Positions 40,537-51,193 of a stretch of 64,000 nt of DNA are shown here, one piece after another. The notes beneath the pieces are model-generated. The model ran no database searches. It saw nothing but the letters and a program-made list of their open reading frames with translations, and was not told the origin of the DNA. Every line of letters starts with the position of its first letter. Positions within the stretch are counted from its first letter, which is position 1. Made by a program: the position numbers and the translations under genes. Origin of the DNA: Skeletonema marinoi. Taxonomy: Eukaryota; Bacillariophyta; Thalassiosirophyceae; Thalassiosirales; Thalassiosiraceae. The DNA is taken from positions 186,001-250,000 of the forward strand of contig CM060488.1 in NCBI GenBank assembly GCA_030544225.1, written 5' to 3'.

Positions 40537-41712
40537 ATGAATATGACGGAAGATGTTATGGTGATGCTGTTGTTTTTGTTTTCAGGAGCGGAAGCAAATA
40601 AAGCGCGCTCGAACAGATGTTTCCTTTGTGAGAGGCGCGCCATTATTTCTTCAGCGCGCCATGGGACATGGGATGTGGATGGGATGATGCCGACCTACCG
40701 CCGGAGTTTGAGTGATACTATCATTATTTCAAAGCAAGGTGTGTGCGTCGACGCAGTCAATATCAACATGCAGGATGACAATAAGCAGCAGCAGCAATCG
40801 CCTCCCAGGCATTTTCTTCTCATGGACAATCCAAAAACTACGCATCTCGGCACTCTACTTCGATGTGCTGCTGCCTTTCGAGCACATCAAGTGCTTATCG
40901 TAGGACACGACAAATTTAATGCTCAAGGAAGTTTTGGCAGTCATTTATATTTAGACATTGTAGCGTTTCCTTCCTGGGAATGTGTCGTGGATTATTTGAA
41001 GCGTGGTGCCAATGATGATGGGGCCCATCACGACAAGATTACTGATGCTGCAAGTGCAACCCATCAAACATTTACTACAGACTCATCTAAAGACAACAGA
41101 ATACCAATCGTTGGAATTTCTGGTGCTTATGGAGGAGACGAATGCATTTTTTCTTCGGATGGTGTGGCCGTGTATGAAGATGCCGATACAGGCTATGCAA
41201 CCTTGTCTCCAGGAGATGTAATTAGCAGTAAAGAGAAGAAACAAAAGGAACTACCGCATAAATCATATCCAATCCATACTCGTCCATTCTCGTCAGACGT
41301 ATGCTTCTTACTTTCAAAAGATAAACGAGGTCTTCCAGTATCGCATGCACGCATTTGTGATTCATATGTGCACGTACCCCAAATCTGCTTTGATGCCGAC
41401 GACAGTGACACAGATGCAAAGCTCAACACACAAGAGAAGATTCCAAGAATAATACAATCAACGCTTCTTGAAACTGCCACAAAATATTCAATAGTATTAC
41501 ATCATTTTAGTGCATGGGCAAATTACAATGAGAGGAATTTTGCTGAGAATCAAAAGTTTATAAAGGATACCAAATCGGACATGAGACGACGTCTTTGTCG
41601 TAGATATGGAGAGAATGTTACAAAGAAGAAGAATGATGCGAACAATGATTTACAAACAGAAGATGGACTGATATTTGAACCATCTGAAGGAGTCTTTGCT
41701 TCTGATTATTAA
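40537..41712 (+). CDS. SpoU-family (SPOUT) RNA 2'-O-methyltransferase-like protein
   Basis: 391 aa from the first in-frame ATG. The SPOUT signs are the first motif HFLLMDNPKTTHLGTLLRCA (Asn and Arg of motif 1) and the later FLLSKDKRGLP and YVHVPQ (motifs 2 and 3), split by an insert of about 60 residues. These enzymes methylate ribose in tRNA or rRNA. In motif 2 the usual G-x-E of GNEGxG is altered (SKDKRG), so activity may differ. Its start lies 10 bp from that of the minus-strand acyltransferase gene, so the two share a very short promoter, or translation starts further downstream (for example MMPTYRR). The C-terminal 80 residues are basic and not recognised. Confidence 0.72.
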   Translation: MNMTEDVMVMLLFLFSGAEANKARSNRCFLCERRAIISSARHGTWDVDGMMPTYRRSLSDTIIISKQGVCVDAVNINMQDDNKQQQQSPPRHFLLMDNPKTTHLGTLLRCAAAFRAHQVLIVGHDKFNAQGSFGSHLYLDIVAFPSWECVVDYLKRGANDDGAHHDKITDAASATHQTFTTDSSKDNRIPIVGISGAYGGDECIFSSDGVAVYEDADTGYATLSPGDVISSKEKKQKELPHKSYPIHTRPFSSDVCFLLSKDKRGLPVSHARICDSYVHVPQICFDADDSDTDAKLNTQEKIPRIIQSTLLETATKYSIVLHHFSAWANYNERNFAENQKFIKDTKSDMRRRLCRRYGENVTKKKNDANNDLQTEDGLIFEPSEGVFASDY

Positions 41713-41889
41713 TTGCGACTGAATATTTTTCGATGTAAATACGTTTCACATATACACTAAGAAACAAATACTGCTAATAATAGGAAATTCAGGAAGAACC
41801 TTACGTTAAAGTGCTCATGATTTCAATGTGCCTGAGCCATGCTAGCAATTGTAGAAAGCCTGAATAAATTGCACCTGCTCATGATTTTT

Positions 41890-44710
41890 GACAACGTATC
41901 AGCCGTGCTTCAGCCTCGTAGGTGACCTGATGAGGTCCAATTTGGGATAACCGAAACAACACTCTACACCATAACGAATTCAACGCCGTGAATATGGCAA
42001 TCAACAGCTTCTAGTGACCCATTATAGTTGGCCATGATAGTATAGAAGCATCTTTTACACGGCTCAAGCATTGGTTGGACGTATCGGCGTCGCTACAACG
42101 TCGTAGGTGACCTGATGAGGCCATCTTGTGTCGCCGCAAGCTTCTCAGTTGACGGCCATATCGTGTCTCACGCTGTGAATATGGCAATCAACCGCTGCTA
42201 GTGACCCATTACAGTTGGCCATGATAGCATAGAAGCATCTTTTACACGGCTCAAGCATTGGTTGGACGTATAGGCGTCGCTACAACGTCGTAGGTGACCT
42301 GATGAGGCCATCTGTGTCGCCGCAAGCTTCTCAGTTGACGGCCATATCGTATCTCACGCTGTGAATATGGCAATCAACCGCTGCTAGTGTCCCATTACAG
42401 TTGGCCATGATAGTATAGAAGCATCTTTTACATGACTCAAGCATTGGTTGGACGTATAGGCGTCGCTACAACGTCGTAGGTGACCTGATGAGGCCATCTG
42501 TGTCGCCGCAAGCTTCTCAGTTGACGGCCATATCGTTCTCACGCTGTGAATATGGCAATCAACCGCTGCTAGTGACCCATTACAGTTGGCCATTATAGCA
42601 TAGAAGCATCTTTTACACGGCTCAAGCATTGGTTGGACGTATAGGCGTCGCTACAACGTCGTAGGTGACCTGATGAGGCCATCTGTGTCGCCGCAAGCTT
42701 CTCAGTTGACGGCCATATCGTTCTCACGCTGTGAATATGGCAATCAACAGCTGCTAGTGACCCATTACAGTTGGCCATGATAGTATAGAAGCATCTTTTA
42801 CACGGCTCAAGCATTGGTTGGACGTATAGGCGTCGCTACAACGTCGTAGGTGACCTGATGAGGCCATCTGTGTCGCCGCAAGCTTCTCAGTTGACGGCCA
42901 TATCGTTCTCACGCTGTGAATATGGCAATCAACAGCTGCTAGTGACCCATTACAGTTGGCCATGATAGTATAGAAGCATCTTTTACACGGCTCAAGCATT
43001 GGTTGGACGTACTTATAGGCGTCGCTACAACGTCGTAGGTGACCTGATGAGGCCATCTGTGTCGCCGCAAGCTTCTCAGTTGACGGCCATATCGTTCTCA
43101 CGCTGTGAATATGGCAATCAACCGCTGCTAGTGACCCATTACAGTTGGCCATGATAGTATAGAAGCATCTTTTACACGGCTCAAGCATTGGTTGGACGTA
43201 TAGGCGTCGCTACAACGTCGTAGGTGACCTGATGAGGCCATCTGGATCGCCGCAAGCTTCTCAGTTGACGGCCATATCGTATCTCACGCTGTGGATATGG
43301 CAATTAACAGCTGCTAGTGACCCATTGCAGTTGGCCATGACAGTATAGAAGCATCTTTTACACGGCTCAAGCATTGGTTGGACGTATAGGCGTCGCTACA
43401 ACGTCGTAGGTGACCTGATGAGGCAAACTGAGACGGCCGCAAGCTTCTCAGTTGACAGTCACAACGTATCTCACGCTGTGAATATGGCAATCAACCGCTG
43501 CTAGTGACCCATTATAGTTGGCCATGATAGCATAGAAGCATCTTTTACACGGCTCAAGCATTGGTTGGACGTATAGGCGTCGCTACAACGTCGTAGGTGA
43601 CCTGATGAGGCCATCTGGATCGCCGCAAGCTTCTCAGTTGACGGCCATATCGTTCTCACGCTGTGAATATGGCAATCAACCGCTGCTAGTGACCCATTAC
43701 AGTTGGCCATGATAGCATAGAAGCATCTCTACCACGTCTCAAGCATTGGTTGGACGTATAGGCGTCGCTACAACGTCGTAGGTGACCTGATGAGGCCATC
43801 TGTGTCGCCGCAAGCTTCTCAGTTGACGGCCATATCGTATCTCACGCTGTGGATATGGCAATTAACCGCTGCTAGTGACCCATTATAGTTGGCCATGATA
43901 GCATAGAAGCATCTCTACCACGTCTCAAGCATTGGTTGGACGTACTTATAGGCGTCGCTACAACGTCGTAGGTGACCTGATGAGGCCATCTGGATCGCCG
44001 CAAGCTTCTCAGTTGACGGCCATATCGTATCTCACGCTGTGGATATGGCAATTAACCGCTGCTAGTGATCCATTATAGTTGGCCTTGATAGCATAGAATC
44101 ATCTTTTTCACGGCTCAAGCATTGGTTGGACGTATAGGCGTCGCTACAACGTCGTAGGTGACCTGATGAGGCCATCTGAGACGACCACCAGCACCTCTTT
44201 GACAGACATAACGATCTCACGCTGTGAATATGGCAATCCACTGCTGCTAGTGACCCATTACAGTTGGCCATGATAGTATAGAAGCATCATCATCTGTATC
44301 AGTATTGCTACAGCGTTGTTGGATGTCCTGATGAGGTCAAATTTGGGATGGCCGCAAGCAACACTCTAGCACCATATCGTATCCAACTTCGCGAATATGG
44401 CAATCCACCTCCTTTAGTGGCCCATTTTACTTGGTTACGATAGAATGTAAGGATATATTTTTCACTATTCAAGCTCTTTTTTGTATATATCGGCCATGCC
44501 ACATCTTCGTAGGTGACCTGATGAGGTCCAATTTGGGATGGCTGCCAGCAGCACTCCATATCTAACGCCGTTAATGGAGCAATCAACTGCTTCTAGTGAG
44601 CCGTGATTCTTGGTTCGAGAGCATAGGAGGATATTTTCCACTACTCAAGCTCTTTATATTATGTGTATGGCCATGCTACAGCGTCGTAGGTGTCCTGATG
44701 AGGTCCAACT
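41890..44710. repeat. Tandem satellite of about 185-187-bp units
   Basis: About 12 well-matched units plus worn units at both ends. The marker CGCTACAACGTCGTAGGTGA recurs at 42091, 42278, 42464, 42649, 42834, 43023, 43208, 43394, 43581, 43766, 43956 and 44142; spacings are 185-190 bp. Central units are nearly identical, while units near 41930, 44310, 44500 and 44670 are strongly diverged (ACCTGATGAGGTCCAA and similar). Two non-adjacent units share a 4-bp insert (ACGTACTTATAGG, 43010 and 43945). Unit length is mostly not a multiple of three, and the reverse-strand frames it creates (up to 144 aa) are repeat artefacts. Confidence 0.95.
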
Positions 44711-45027
44711 GTTAGCGGTGAATGTTTTTTACTTCTGTTCATGGTCACTTATCTTTATTTTTTATATGCTTTAGGTGACATCATTAGCATGGACTGTTAC
44801 TTCGTCATTATGTCCTGGTATATGTTATGGTCAGGTCCTTGGCCTCTCTCCGCACAAGCTCAATTTTATGAGAAATTCTTTTTCTCGCATCTCAGAAAGT
44901 TTGCTGATGATGCTGGAAAGCCAAGAAACAAACAATCTCACCAACATTGTCAAAGAAACACCAAGAGCGAGCCTTTGGTGCTGCTGTCGTGGGACGATGC
45001 AGCTATTGGTGAAGGACATCGACAAGC
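44711..45027. other. Region between satellite and next gene
   Basis: 317 bp with no satellite match. An open frame (44741-45178) overlaps the next gene in another frame and has no family features; I do not call it a gene. GT-AG-like sites are present, so a 5' exon of the following gene cannot be ruled out. Confidence 0.4.
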
Positions 45028-45951
45028 ATGCCTAATGTTCCAAAATTCTTACGACGTGGTGGTAATTCTAGCAGCAGTCAAGACGACGACTCGGCATCTG
45101 CTTCAGATTATCACCGTTATAGTTCCGACCAAGCGGCCGAAAATGACGTACAGCGCACTGCCGTCATTGGGGCATTGAACACACTCAATAATAACCGTAA
45201 TGATGACACAGTCGAAAGCACACGTGCACCTATTCGTATGAGTCTCGTGCCGTCGTGTACACCACAAAGCGATGAACTTGGGAAAGAGGTTGAGTCAAAT
45301 GCGACAGGACATGAAGTCAAACAATCTCATCCGAAACACGTCAATGGAGCTGAAAATAATACTGATGAAAAAGCTGACGATGATTCCTCAGGGGCATGGT
45401 GGAACCTTCTCTCTAATAAAGGATCGTTTGATGCTACTAGCGTCGCAGTTTCGCCATTGAAAGAGCCACTGGGGGCAGCTGCCTCAAATTACATAAAAAA
45501 GGAAAAAATGTTACGAAAGAAAGCTTTCAACCGTGCTGCTCTTGGGGGGAGCATTCAGTTTGATCATACGTTGTCGGATGAATCATCTCCTACCGGTTTG
45601 CCGTATCGTCACCAATCCTCGAGTTGGGGAGCGGGGTTGCCTTCAAAGCAACAAGATGAAGAAATACCAATAGAGTGGACGCCACAAGACTCCTCCTACG
45701 GGGCAGCGGTATCTGCATTTGGGTGGCTACCTAAGCGGATACGGAAGTTGGCAGAGGCATTCTTTGTCATCCTGGCCATTGCAATACTCGTATATGTTGT
45801 CGTCAAGATTGGAGCGGAAATAAGTCATACCCATAGTTCATCTTCCTCCGGAGGAGATTTTGATCTGGACGACGACGACCATTACATTGCACATAACAAC
45901 AATAACGGGGGTGAAGACGATGTAGGTGATGAGAGATTTAGATTTATATGA
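45028..45951 (+). CDS. Unrecognised single-pass (tail-anchored-like) membrane protein
   Basis: 307 aa. The first 235 residues are hydrophilic, Ser/Asp-rich and probably disordered. One transmembrane helix lies at about 245-268 (EAFFVILAIAILVYVVVKIG), preceded by basic WLPKRIRKL, followed by a Ser-rich and then acidic tail (DLDDDDHY) of about 40 residues. The basic-inside rule puts the N-terminus in the cytosol. No domain is recognised. Confidence 0.6.
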   Translation: MPNVPKFLRRGGNSSSSQDDDSASASDYHRYSSDQAAENDVQRTAVIGALNTLNNNRNDDTVESTRAPIRMSLVPSCTPQSDELGKEVESNATGHEVKQSHPKHVNGAENNTDEKADDDSSGAWWNLLSNKGSFDATSVAVSPLKEPLGAAASNYIKKEKMLRKKAFNRAALGGSIQFDHTLSDESSPTGLPYRHQSSSWGAGLPSKQQDEEIPIEWTPQDSSYGAAVSAFGWLPKRIRKLAEAFFVILAIAILVYVVVKIGAEISHTHSSSSSGGDFDLDDDDHYIAHNNNNGGEDDVGDERFRFI

Positions 45952-45998
45952 CGCAATGATCAGATATGTACACAGCCAGTAGATAAATCTACGATCAT

Positions 45999-46865
45999 TC
46001 ACTGCCACGAGGAGCTGCTGTCGTCATCAGTACTAACAATTTCTTTTGAAAACGCCTTGCTTATCTTCTCGTAAATCTCATTACTTGATTGAAGTTGTAA
46101 TAACTGTTCTGTCGCAATCTCTACATTTTTTTCAACCCATGCTTTTCTTGCACTCCTCATCTCTGTTGATAGATTGGGAAGCCCCATTTGAATATATTTT
46201 GTGGCACCCTCCTCATCTCTCAACTGAACGCAAACCATCACTATTCCTGACAGAGCACCGATATGCCATGGCTTTGCCTCCAGAATTGCCTCACACCATG
46301 TTTTGCTTTCTTCCAGTCGTCCCATAAGATACAAAAGCGTAGCAAGTCGATTAGCAGGCTCTACCCAATTGCATAAGTTCAGTTTGCTTTCTCCGTCGGA
46401 TTTGCACTGCTCATTAATCAATTCCATATATTTTTGTTCCGCATTTTCCCACTGAGAAGGATCACCCAAAGTCTCTTCAATGCTACGCAACCTCTGTTCG
46501 TTTAAAGGTCCTCTCTCGCCGTACCATATAGTCCACAACTCCGATACGACGAGTTCTTGGTTTTGGAGGTCATTATATTCCGCGTTGTTATCAGCATGGT
46601 CCGGATCCAGCCTAGAAATAAGTTCAATTTCCCGCTCAAGAAATGATTTGTCTCTGATTCCTCCACCCATCATCTTATTATCTGTGATACTAATATCAAT
46701 TGCATCGTCGTCATCATCCTTCGAGAGCCAAAGAATTGTTCCGTGATCATGAATAGATACTTTTTTAGTCATCAACTGTTTAGGAGCGAGCACAAATGCA
46801 CAGCTGCGAGCGATACAGCCCAACACCGCCGCCACTATAACAAGAGAAGACGAAGAAGAATGCAT
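45999..46865 (-). CDS. Probable plastid-targeted TPR-like protein
   Basis: 288 aa. An N-terminal signal peptide (LVIVAAVLGCIARS) ends at CAFVLAPK, an ASAFAP-like plastid motif. The mature part is acidic at first, then helical: NWVEPANRLATLLYLMGRLE and WCEAILEAKPWHIGALSGIV form one to two TPR-like hairpins. Similar short TPR proteins occur in diatoms and other algae with plastids of red-algal origin; function unknown. It converges on the membrane-protein gene with 47 bp between stops. Confidence 0.7.
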   Translation of the reverse strand: MHSSSSSLVIVAAVLGCIARSCAFVLAPKQLMTKKVSIHDHGTILWLSKDDDDDAIDISITDNKMMGGGIRDKSFLEREIELISRLDPDHADNNAEYNDLQNQELVVSELWTIWYGERGPLNEQRLRSIEETLGDPSQWENAEQKYMELINEQCKSDGESKLNLCNWVEPANRLATLLYLMGRLEESKTWCEAILEAKPWHIGALSGIVMVCVQLRDEEGATKYIQMGLPNLSTEMRSARKAWVEKNVEIATEQLLQLQSSNEIYEKISKAFSKEIVSTDDDSSSSWQ

Positions 46866-47443
46866 TAGTCTCGTATTATCTTGATGAACCGGCTAAGTAC
46901 TACGAACACAGTATTGTTTACAACAACGCAGATTTGCACGCAGAAAGAACGAAAGATCTTTGAATTGCACACAACAGCAGGGAAGATGGGTGTCTCCGGA
47001 ATCCTACTTACTTACCCGGGAACAACATATTTTGACAGTGCAAATGATGCTTCACTAGCTTGATGCACTCTAGCTTGAGCTGTCAACATAATGAGAGCTC
47101 GGAGATTCAGGAGGATTCCTAATTCCAAACGCCAGGAATGCAATGTTCCCAACAGCCGGTGCTGCTTGCACCCTCGCTCGGCGAGCAGCGATGACAAAAC
47201 AAGGAAACAAGGCAACGAACGAGAATTCATTTTTTCACAACATTCTGCACCTCGGAGTTGGTGGCTCAACGATTCAAAAGAACGACAGGTAGGTTGCGAA
47301 ACGGAGTTGCCGCTGCGGCAACTGATGCTATGACCTCATTTGCTTTACCCATTGCAACGGCTCGCATTTTTGTTGCTTCTGGCAGCTAACATAATCTCAT
47401 CACACGAACACATCCTACAGTTTAAAGCACAGCATCTACCAAA
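46866..47443. other. Divergent intergenic region
   Basis: 578 bp between two head-to-head genes. Some open frames occur on both strands but none has family features or a matching neighbour. No repeat or RNA gene is supported. Confidence 0.4.
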
Positions 47444-47899
47444 ATGATTGACGAGACCGACAAGCTTGAAATACTCAAAGAAGAAGAGGAAGAGAGACAG
47501 CAGAGAATCGACTCCTTCAAGAACTACGACTTCACCACAATTCCTACATCCACATCAGAAGAATCGCTGTCTGAAAAGCAAAAAAATGAAGAAGAGGAAG
47601 TGGTCCTTCGCCGTGGTCATGACAGTACTTCCGATCAAGGTACCTTCATCTCACACGAAGATGACTATTTCCAAGCTATCCCTCCACCAAAGAAGAAGAG
47701 AAAGGCTATGATGGTTGCACAATGTGAAATTTTGGAAGATACTGACGATGGGACAATTCACAAGGAGTTCTCTGGTTATGACGGTGGTGCGACTATGGAG
47801 ACTTATGAAGAGTATCAGGAGACTGCATTTTCAGCAGAAGAAGTCAATTACACCACTGAGTTCACTGATTATACGTATGATGCAACATGCATGTATTGA
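47444..47899 (+). CDS. Small acidic protein with an SV40-type nuclear localisation signal
   Basis: 151 aa. The N-terminus is a charged helix (LEILKEEEEERQQRID), the middle holds a textbook monopartite nuclear signal (PPPKKKRKA, residues about 84-92), and the C-terminus is rich in acidic, Tyr and Thr residues (TYEEYQETAF, TEFTDYTYDA). No domain is recognised. Acidic, aromatic tails like this can act as transcription activation regions; that is only a guess. Confidence 0.6.
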   Translation: MIDETDKLEILKEEEEERQQRIDSFKNYDFTTIPTSTSEESLSEKQKNEEEEVVLRRGHDSTSDQGTFISHEDDYFQAIPPPKKKRKAMMVAQCEILEDTDDGTIHKEFSGYDGGATMETYEEYQETAFSAEEVNYTTEFTDYTYDATCMY

Positions 47900-47973
47900 G
47901 ATGTTTTGGTCATACTAATCATCGGGTAATGACCTCGAATAGTTTGTAAATTAGCAGTGCATTGTTATATTGA

Positions 47974-50124
47974 TTAGCTCTGTTTGCTTTTTGTCAAAGA
48001 CTTGACATAAGATGCAACAGTTTTGGCAACATCTTTGGCTTCTTGTTGCTGTTTTTGAGTTGACTTCCCGGTCCTTTCGTCATCAAACTGTTGAAGAATG
48101 AAGTCATATGACGATGAAAGTAGCGTCATTGCCCCTTTTGGCAAGAACTTGGCAATCCCATCCTGAAGTGTAACTGGAGTGAGATGACCTCCTTGCAATC
48201 TCGCAAATTTTATATCAGGACGAGGTTGGTCGGCGGCTTCGGCCAGTAACGTCCTTGTTAGCCGAGAACCTTGATCGATTGGGTCTTGGTCAAATTGAAC
48301 AATCAAATTATTCTGACAGGCTTTTCTGTAGATATCATTCGTTGTAGGAGATAAATCTTCCCATAGCTCGTCAGGAGTTGGGTAAAACTCCAGAGAATTG
48401 GCAGCTGGAGTCAAGGCTTCAGAAATTTGATTTACTCCTTTGGCAACACCGGTAACTACATCGGAGAAGATGTCAGTAATATCCAAATCTTCTGCATCAT
48501 ACCTGTCATACCGACTATACCGTCTGTTCACTGATTCGTCGTCATATCCAGTGCGCCTCCTCCGACGTGTTGATCTCTCAGCCCACACATCATCCTGACG
48601 ACCCACACCATCTCCTCTCTTGCGATCTCTCGATTGACTTTCTGCCTGTTGTGCCTTCTCTTTCTTTTTCACGGTGCGCTCCAACTGCTCTAAACCAGGT
48701 ATTGAAGTAGAGGCACCCCAGTTTGCGAATCCAAGATATATCATACCATCCCTTCCAGATCGTATTAGTCGTTTACCTTTCCCCATGGAAAGATATCGAT
48801 TAGATACATGAGGATGTGAACATGAAACGGCCTGAATACGTGCTCCCAAACTGTGCCCAATGCCAACAATAGGAGTGTTTTTCATGAACGTCTCTACTTC
48901 TGGATCATCTACAAAGTCACCGAAGAACTCATCAAGAATGACATCCCGATAGGCATTATTGAATTCCCGTTGCACATACTCTGCAAGATAAACGTGATCC
49001 AATGGATTCGTTTCGCCCTCCTTGCCTCTATCTCCTCTGCTACCGCCCTCATCAAACATCCACTGTTCCAATCGATTCACTAATGACTTTCCAGGTAAAA
49101 TTACCGGTATTGGCGTCGCAACAACAACTGCTTCACACTTTGTTGCAACATCTTCAAGTAATGATCCATAAAACTTTTTCGGATAAGAACCAAAGAATGT
49201 GCCACCAACAAAATGAAGTATTGCCTTTGGTCTACCCGAAGGAAGTGGAGGAAACAATATAGATGTTGCTCGGTATGTTTCCCACTCACAAGCTGGTTTA
49301 GATCGAACGGAACCTGAATCTTCGTATTCTAAGCTTTCCCTGTAGTCATCATAATCATCAGTGAGTTGATTATCTCGTGAGTACTCATTTCTGTAATTGC
49401 TGCGAGGATAGTCGCCTCTTGTCGATTGTTTGGATGAAGTTGTACGTTTCTGTCTTGCTGGCTGTTGCTCAGCCGGCATATCTCTATCTTCAATTCGTCT
49501 CTTTGGAGATGTAGTTACCTTCTGCTTAGTTGCTTGTACTGATGTATCTTGCAATTCAAGTTGGGGTATGGCCTCATCAGTAGTTTCATCTTCACCGACA
49601 TCATTCAAAGGCTCATCAACTTTAGTTGCATCAGACGAAGACGAAGGTTCAACAGCTTTTGTTGCATCAAAAGAAGGCTCGACATCTTTCTGTTTGCTTC
49701 GTTTTATTCTTCTTTGCATTGCTTCTTCGAATCGCATCTGTAGCTGTTTTTCAATGTTTGGGGTTTCTTCTATCTCATTAGATGTATCGGAATCATTATT
49801 CTCGTTATCTGATTGTTCTTGTCCATCGCTTGCAATTGTGTTATTTATTCCTTCTTCTTTTGCTACACTGGTCATCATCAAAGCAGTAGGCAGAACTGGG
49901 TTTGCAGACAATGAGTATCGTTGCTGTGGCTTACACCCAACGTTTGGATGTTGATGTATGATAGAGTTGCGTGTGAAGGAAAAAGCCGAGACGTTGCAGC
50001 TTGATGTGTAGAACATCGATATTAGTGACAGCATCCACATAATTTGAAATACCAAGCAGATATGAGTTCTACGAATGATCCGCCGCTGTTGCTGTTTGCG
50101 GTCATAGTAGCCGACAACGCACAT
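47974..50124 (-). CDS. DUF1350-type alpha/beta-hydrolase, plastid-targeted
   Basis: 716 aa. A hydrophobic signal segment (residues about 24-45) ends in VSAFSFTRN, an ASAF-type plastid motif. After a long disordered acidic region (to about 275), the DUF1350 domain begins: ILHFVGGTFFGSYPKKFYGS, AVVVATPIPVI, then the nucleophile-elbow-like IGHSLGARIQ. A large Arg-rich insert (RKRGDG, RSTRRRRRTGYDD) interrupts the domain, and the family motif GGHLTPV follows near the end. DUF1350 proteins occur in cyanobacteria and plant plastids; the substrate is unknown. Confidence 0.8.
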   Translation of the reverse strand: MCVVGYYDRKQQQRRIIRRTHICLVFQIMWMLSLISMFYTSSCNVSAFSFTRNSIIHQHPNVGCKPQQRYSLSANPVLPTALMMTSVAKEEGINNTIASDGQEQSDNENNDSDTSNEIEETPNIEKQLQMRFEEAMQRRIKRSKQKDVEPSFDATKAVEPSSSSDATKVDEPLNDVGEDETTDEAIPQLELQDTSVQATKQKVTTSPKRRIEDRDMPAEQQPARQKRTTSSKQSTRGDYPRSNYRNEYSRDNQLTDDYDDYRESLEYEDSGSVRSKPACEWETYRATSILFPPLPSGRPKAILHFVGGTFFGSYPKKFYGSLLEDVATKCEAVVVATPIPVILPGKSLVNRLEQWMFDEGGSRGDRGKEGETNPLDHVYLAEYVQREFNNAYRDVILDEFFGDFVDDPEVETFMKNTPIVGIGHSLGARIQAVSCSHPHVSNRYLSMGKGKRLIRSGRDGMIYLGFANWGASTSIPGLEQLERTVKKKEKAQQAESQSRDRKRGDGVGRQDDVWAERSTRRRRRTGYDDESVNRRYSRYDRYDAEDLDITDIFSDVVTGVAKGVNQISEALTPAANSLEFYPTPDELWEDLSPTTNDIYRKACQNNLIVQFDQDPIDQGSRLTRTLLAEAADQPRPDIKFARLQGGHLTPVTLQDGIAKFLPKGAMTLLSSSYDFILQQFDDERTGKSTQKQQQEAKDVAKTVASYVKSLTKSKQS

Positions 50125-50276
50125 CTTTTGAAGAAGGGAATGATTATTTGTTATGACGATTGCGGTTGCTTCTATTGCTTCGTCCGCTCTCTCCTATGAC
50201 ACCACCGACATCAAGCCATCGACAACGATTTTGAATTTTGACGAACTTTTGCTTTGATGCTGCGATGTGGTGTTGG

Positions 50277-50957
50277 CCGCGGATAGGGGTTCCAAGTTTC
50301 CGATTTTGGCTACGCCCAAAGTTCCAGGGTGGAACTTTCAGAAAAGTTCCTGGAATTGGATTCTAAGTTTCAGCAGACCAGTAAGAAGAGACAAATAATC
50401 ATGCAATTACATTTACCAACTAAATCTACCACGGCAATCACACAACGCATTAAATGAGTGACTGAGTGATCTTCCTACCAAGCTGTTTCTTTGCTTTCAT
50501 GATGTGGTTGAGGTTCTCACGAAGTCCGTAAAGGGCACAACCTTTTTTGTCCTTGATACGGTTACGACTCTTTGTCAAAATCTTCTCCTTAATGGGCTTG
50601 ACTTTACATTCGACATCCATAGAACCAACCGTGCGCATTGAGAGAAGAGGCCTGGCAACCTTGATGAAGAAAAGGTTGTTTGCTGCAAACGGTCGCTATT
50701 GTCATTTTGCAGCGGGCTACAAGCTCTTGTTGGTTTGTTGTCTTGTTGTCTTGTGTCTTGTGTTGATGGATTTGATTGTGGTGAAAAAAGGGAGGATTTG
50801 GGTATTTGAGATTAGTATAAGGGTTATTTTTGGCGCCAACTGTATCGCCAATCGCTAAGCTTCAGAACTTAGGAAAAAAGGGTGTCTAAACTTCAGAGAA
50901 ACTTCTGTTTGGAACTTAGAACCTGTGAAACTTGGAACCCCTAGCCGCGGATAGGGG
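50277..50957. mobile_element. Small inverted-repeat element with 13-bp direct repeats at its ends
   Basis: CCGCGGATAGGGG is found at 50277-50289 and again in the same direction at 50945-50957. Just inside, TTCCAAGTTTCC on the left faces GTGAAACTTGGAA on the right, in inverted order; further related GGAACTT/AAGTTCC repeats extend about 80 bp inward on both sides. The enclosed stretch contains a 62-codon minus-strand frame. The picture fits a small insertion with a target-site duplication, though a chance nested repeat is possible. Confidence 0.5.
50450..50638 (-). CDS. Small basic ORF, unrecognised
   Basis: 62 aa, very lysine-rich (KVKPIKEKILTKSRNRIKDK, GLRENLNHIMKAKKQLGRK), which has a ribosomal-protein-like look, but I cannot name a family. 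The same frame stays open about 45 nt upstream of the ATG (ANNLFFIKVARPLLS), preceded by a TTTGCAG acceptor-like site, so a 5' exon is possible. It lies inside an inverted-repeat element. Could be a real small gene, a retro-copied piece or chance. Confidence 0.35.
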   Translation of the reverse strand: MRTVGSMDVECKVKPIKEKILTKSRNRIKDKKGCALYGLRENLNHIMKAKKQLGRKITQSLI

Positions 50958-51193
50958 GACGGGGGCGTCAATATGGAATACCCAAATCGGAAGTTTTTAT
51001 TTAGTAATCTTCTAGAAGCAATATGGGAAAAAGGGGTAGAATCCCACCATATCAGTAAGGCTAGCCCCCTTTCGGTGTGACGTGCAGACACAAAAGAAAA
51101 CGAAGAGACACCTCACCGCCGCCGCACAGCTACCAAGAAGCTAAAGCACAGCGGTTACAACTGGCAGAATATCAAGGAATAACAAGATAAACA

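Noticed and set aside
42384-44271. Repeated minus-strand ORFs of 69-144 aa in the satellite
   Set aside because: They follow the repeat unit, lose frame where the unit length changes, and resemble no family.
41930-44700. CTGATGAG in every satellite unit, recalling the hammerhead ribozyme core
   Set aside because: The second core element GAAA is missing after it in the main units. Only the outermost unit (near 41950) has CCGAAAC, and there the stem between the cores would be about three pairs. A covariance-model search would decide.
44741-45178. 145-aa plus-strand ORF overlapping the start of the single-pass membrane protein gene
   Set aside because: No family features; it overlaps the next gene in a different frame. 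A 5' exon cannot be excluded without transcript data.
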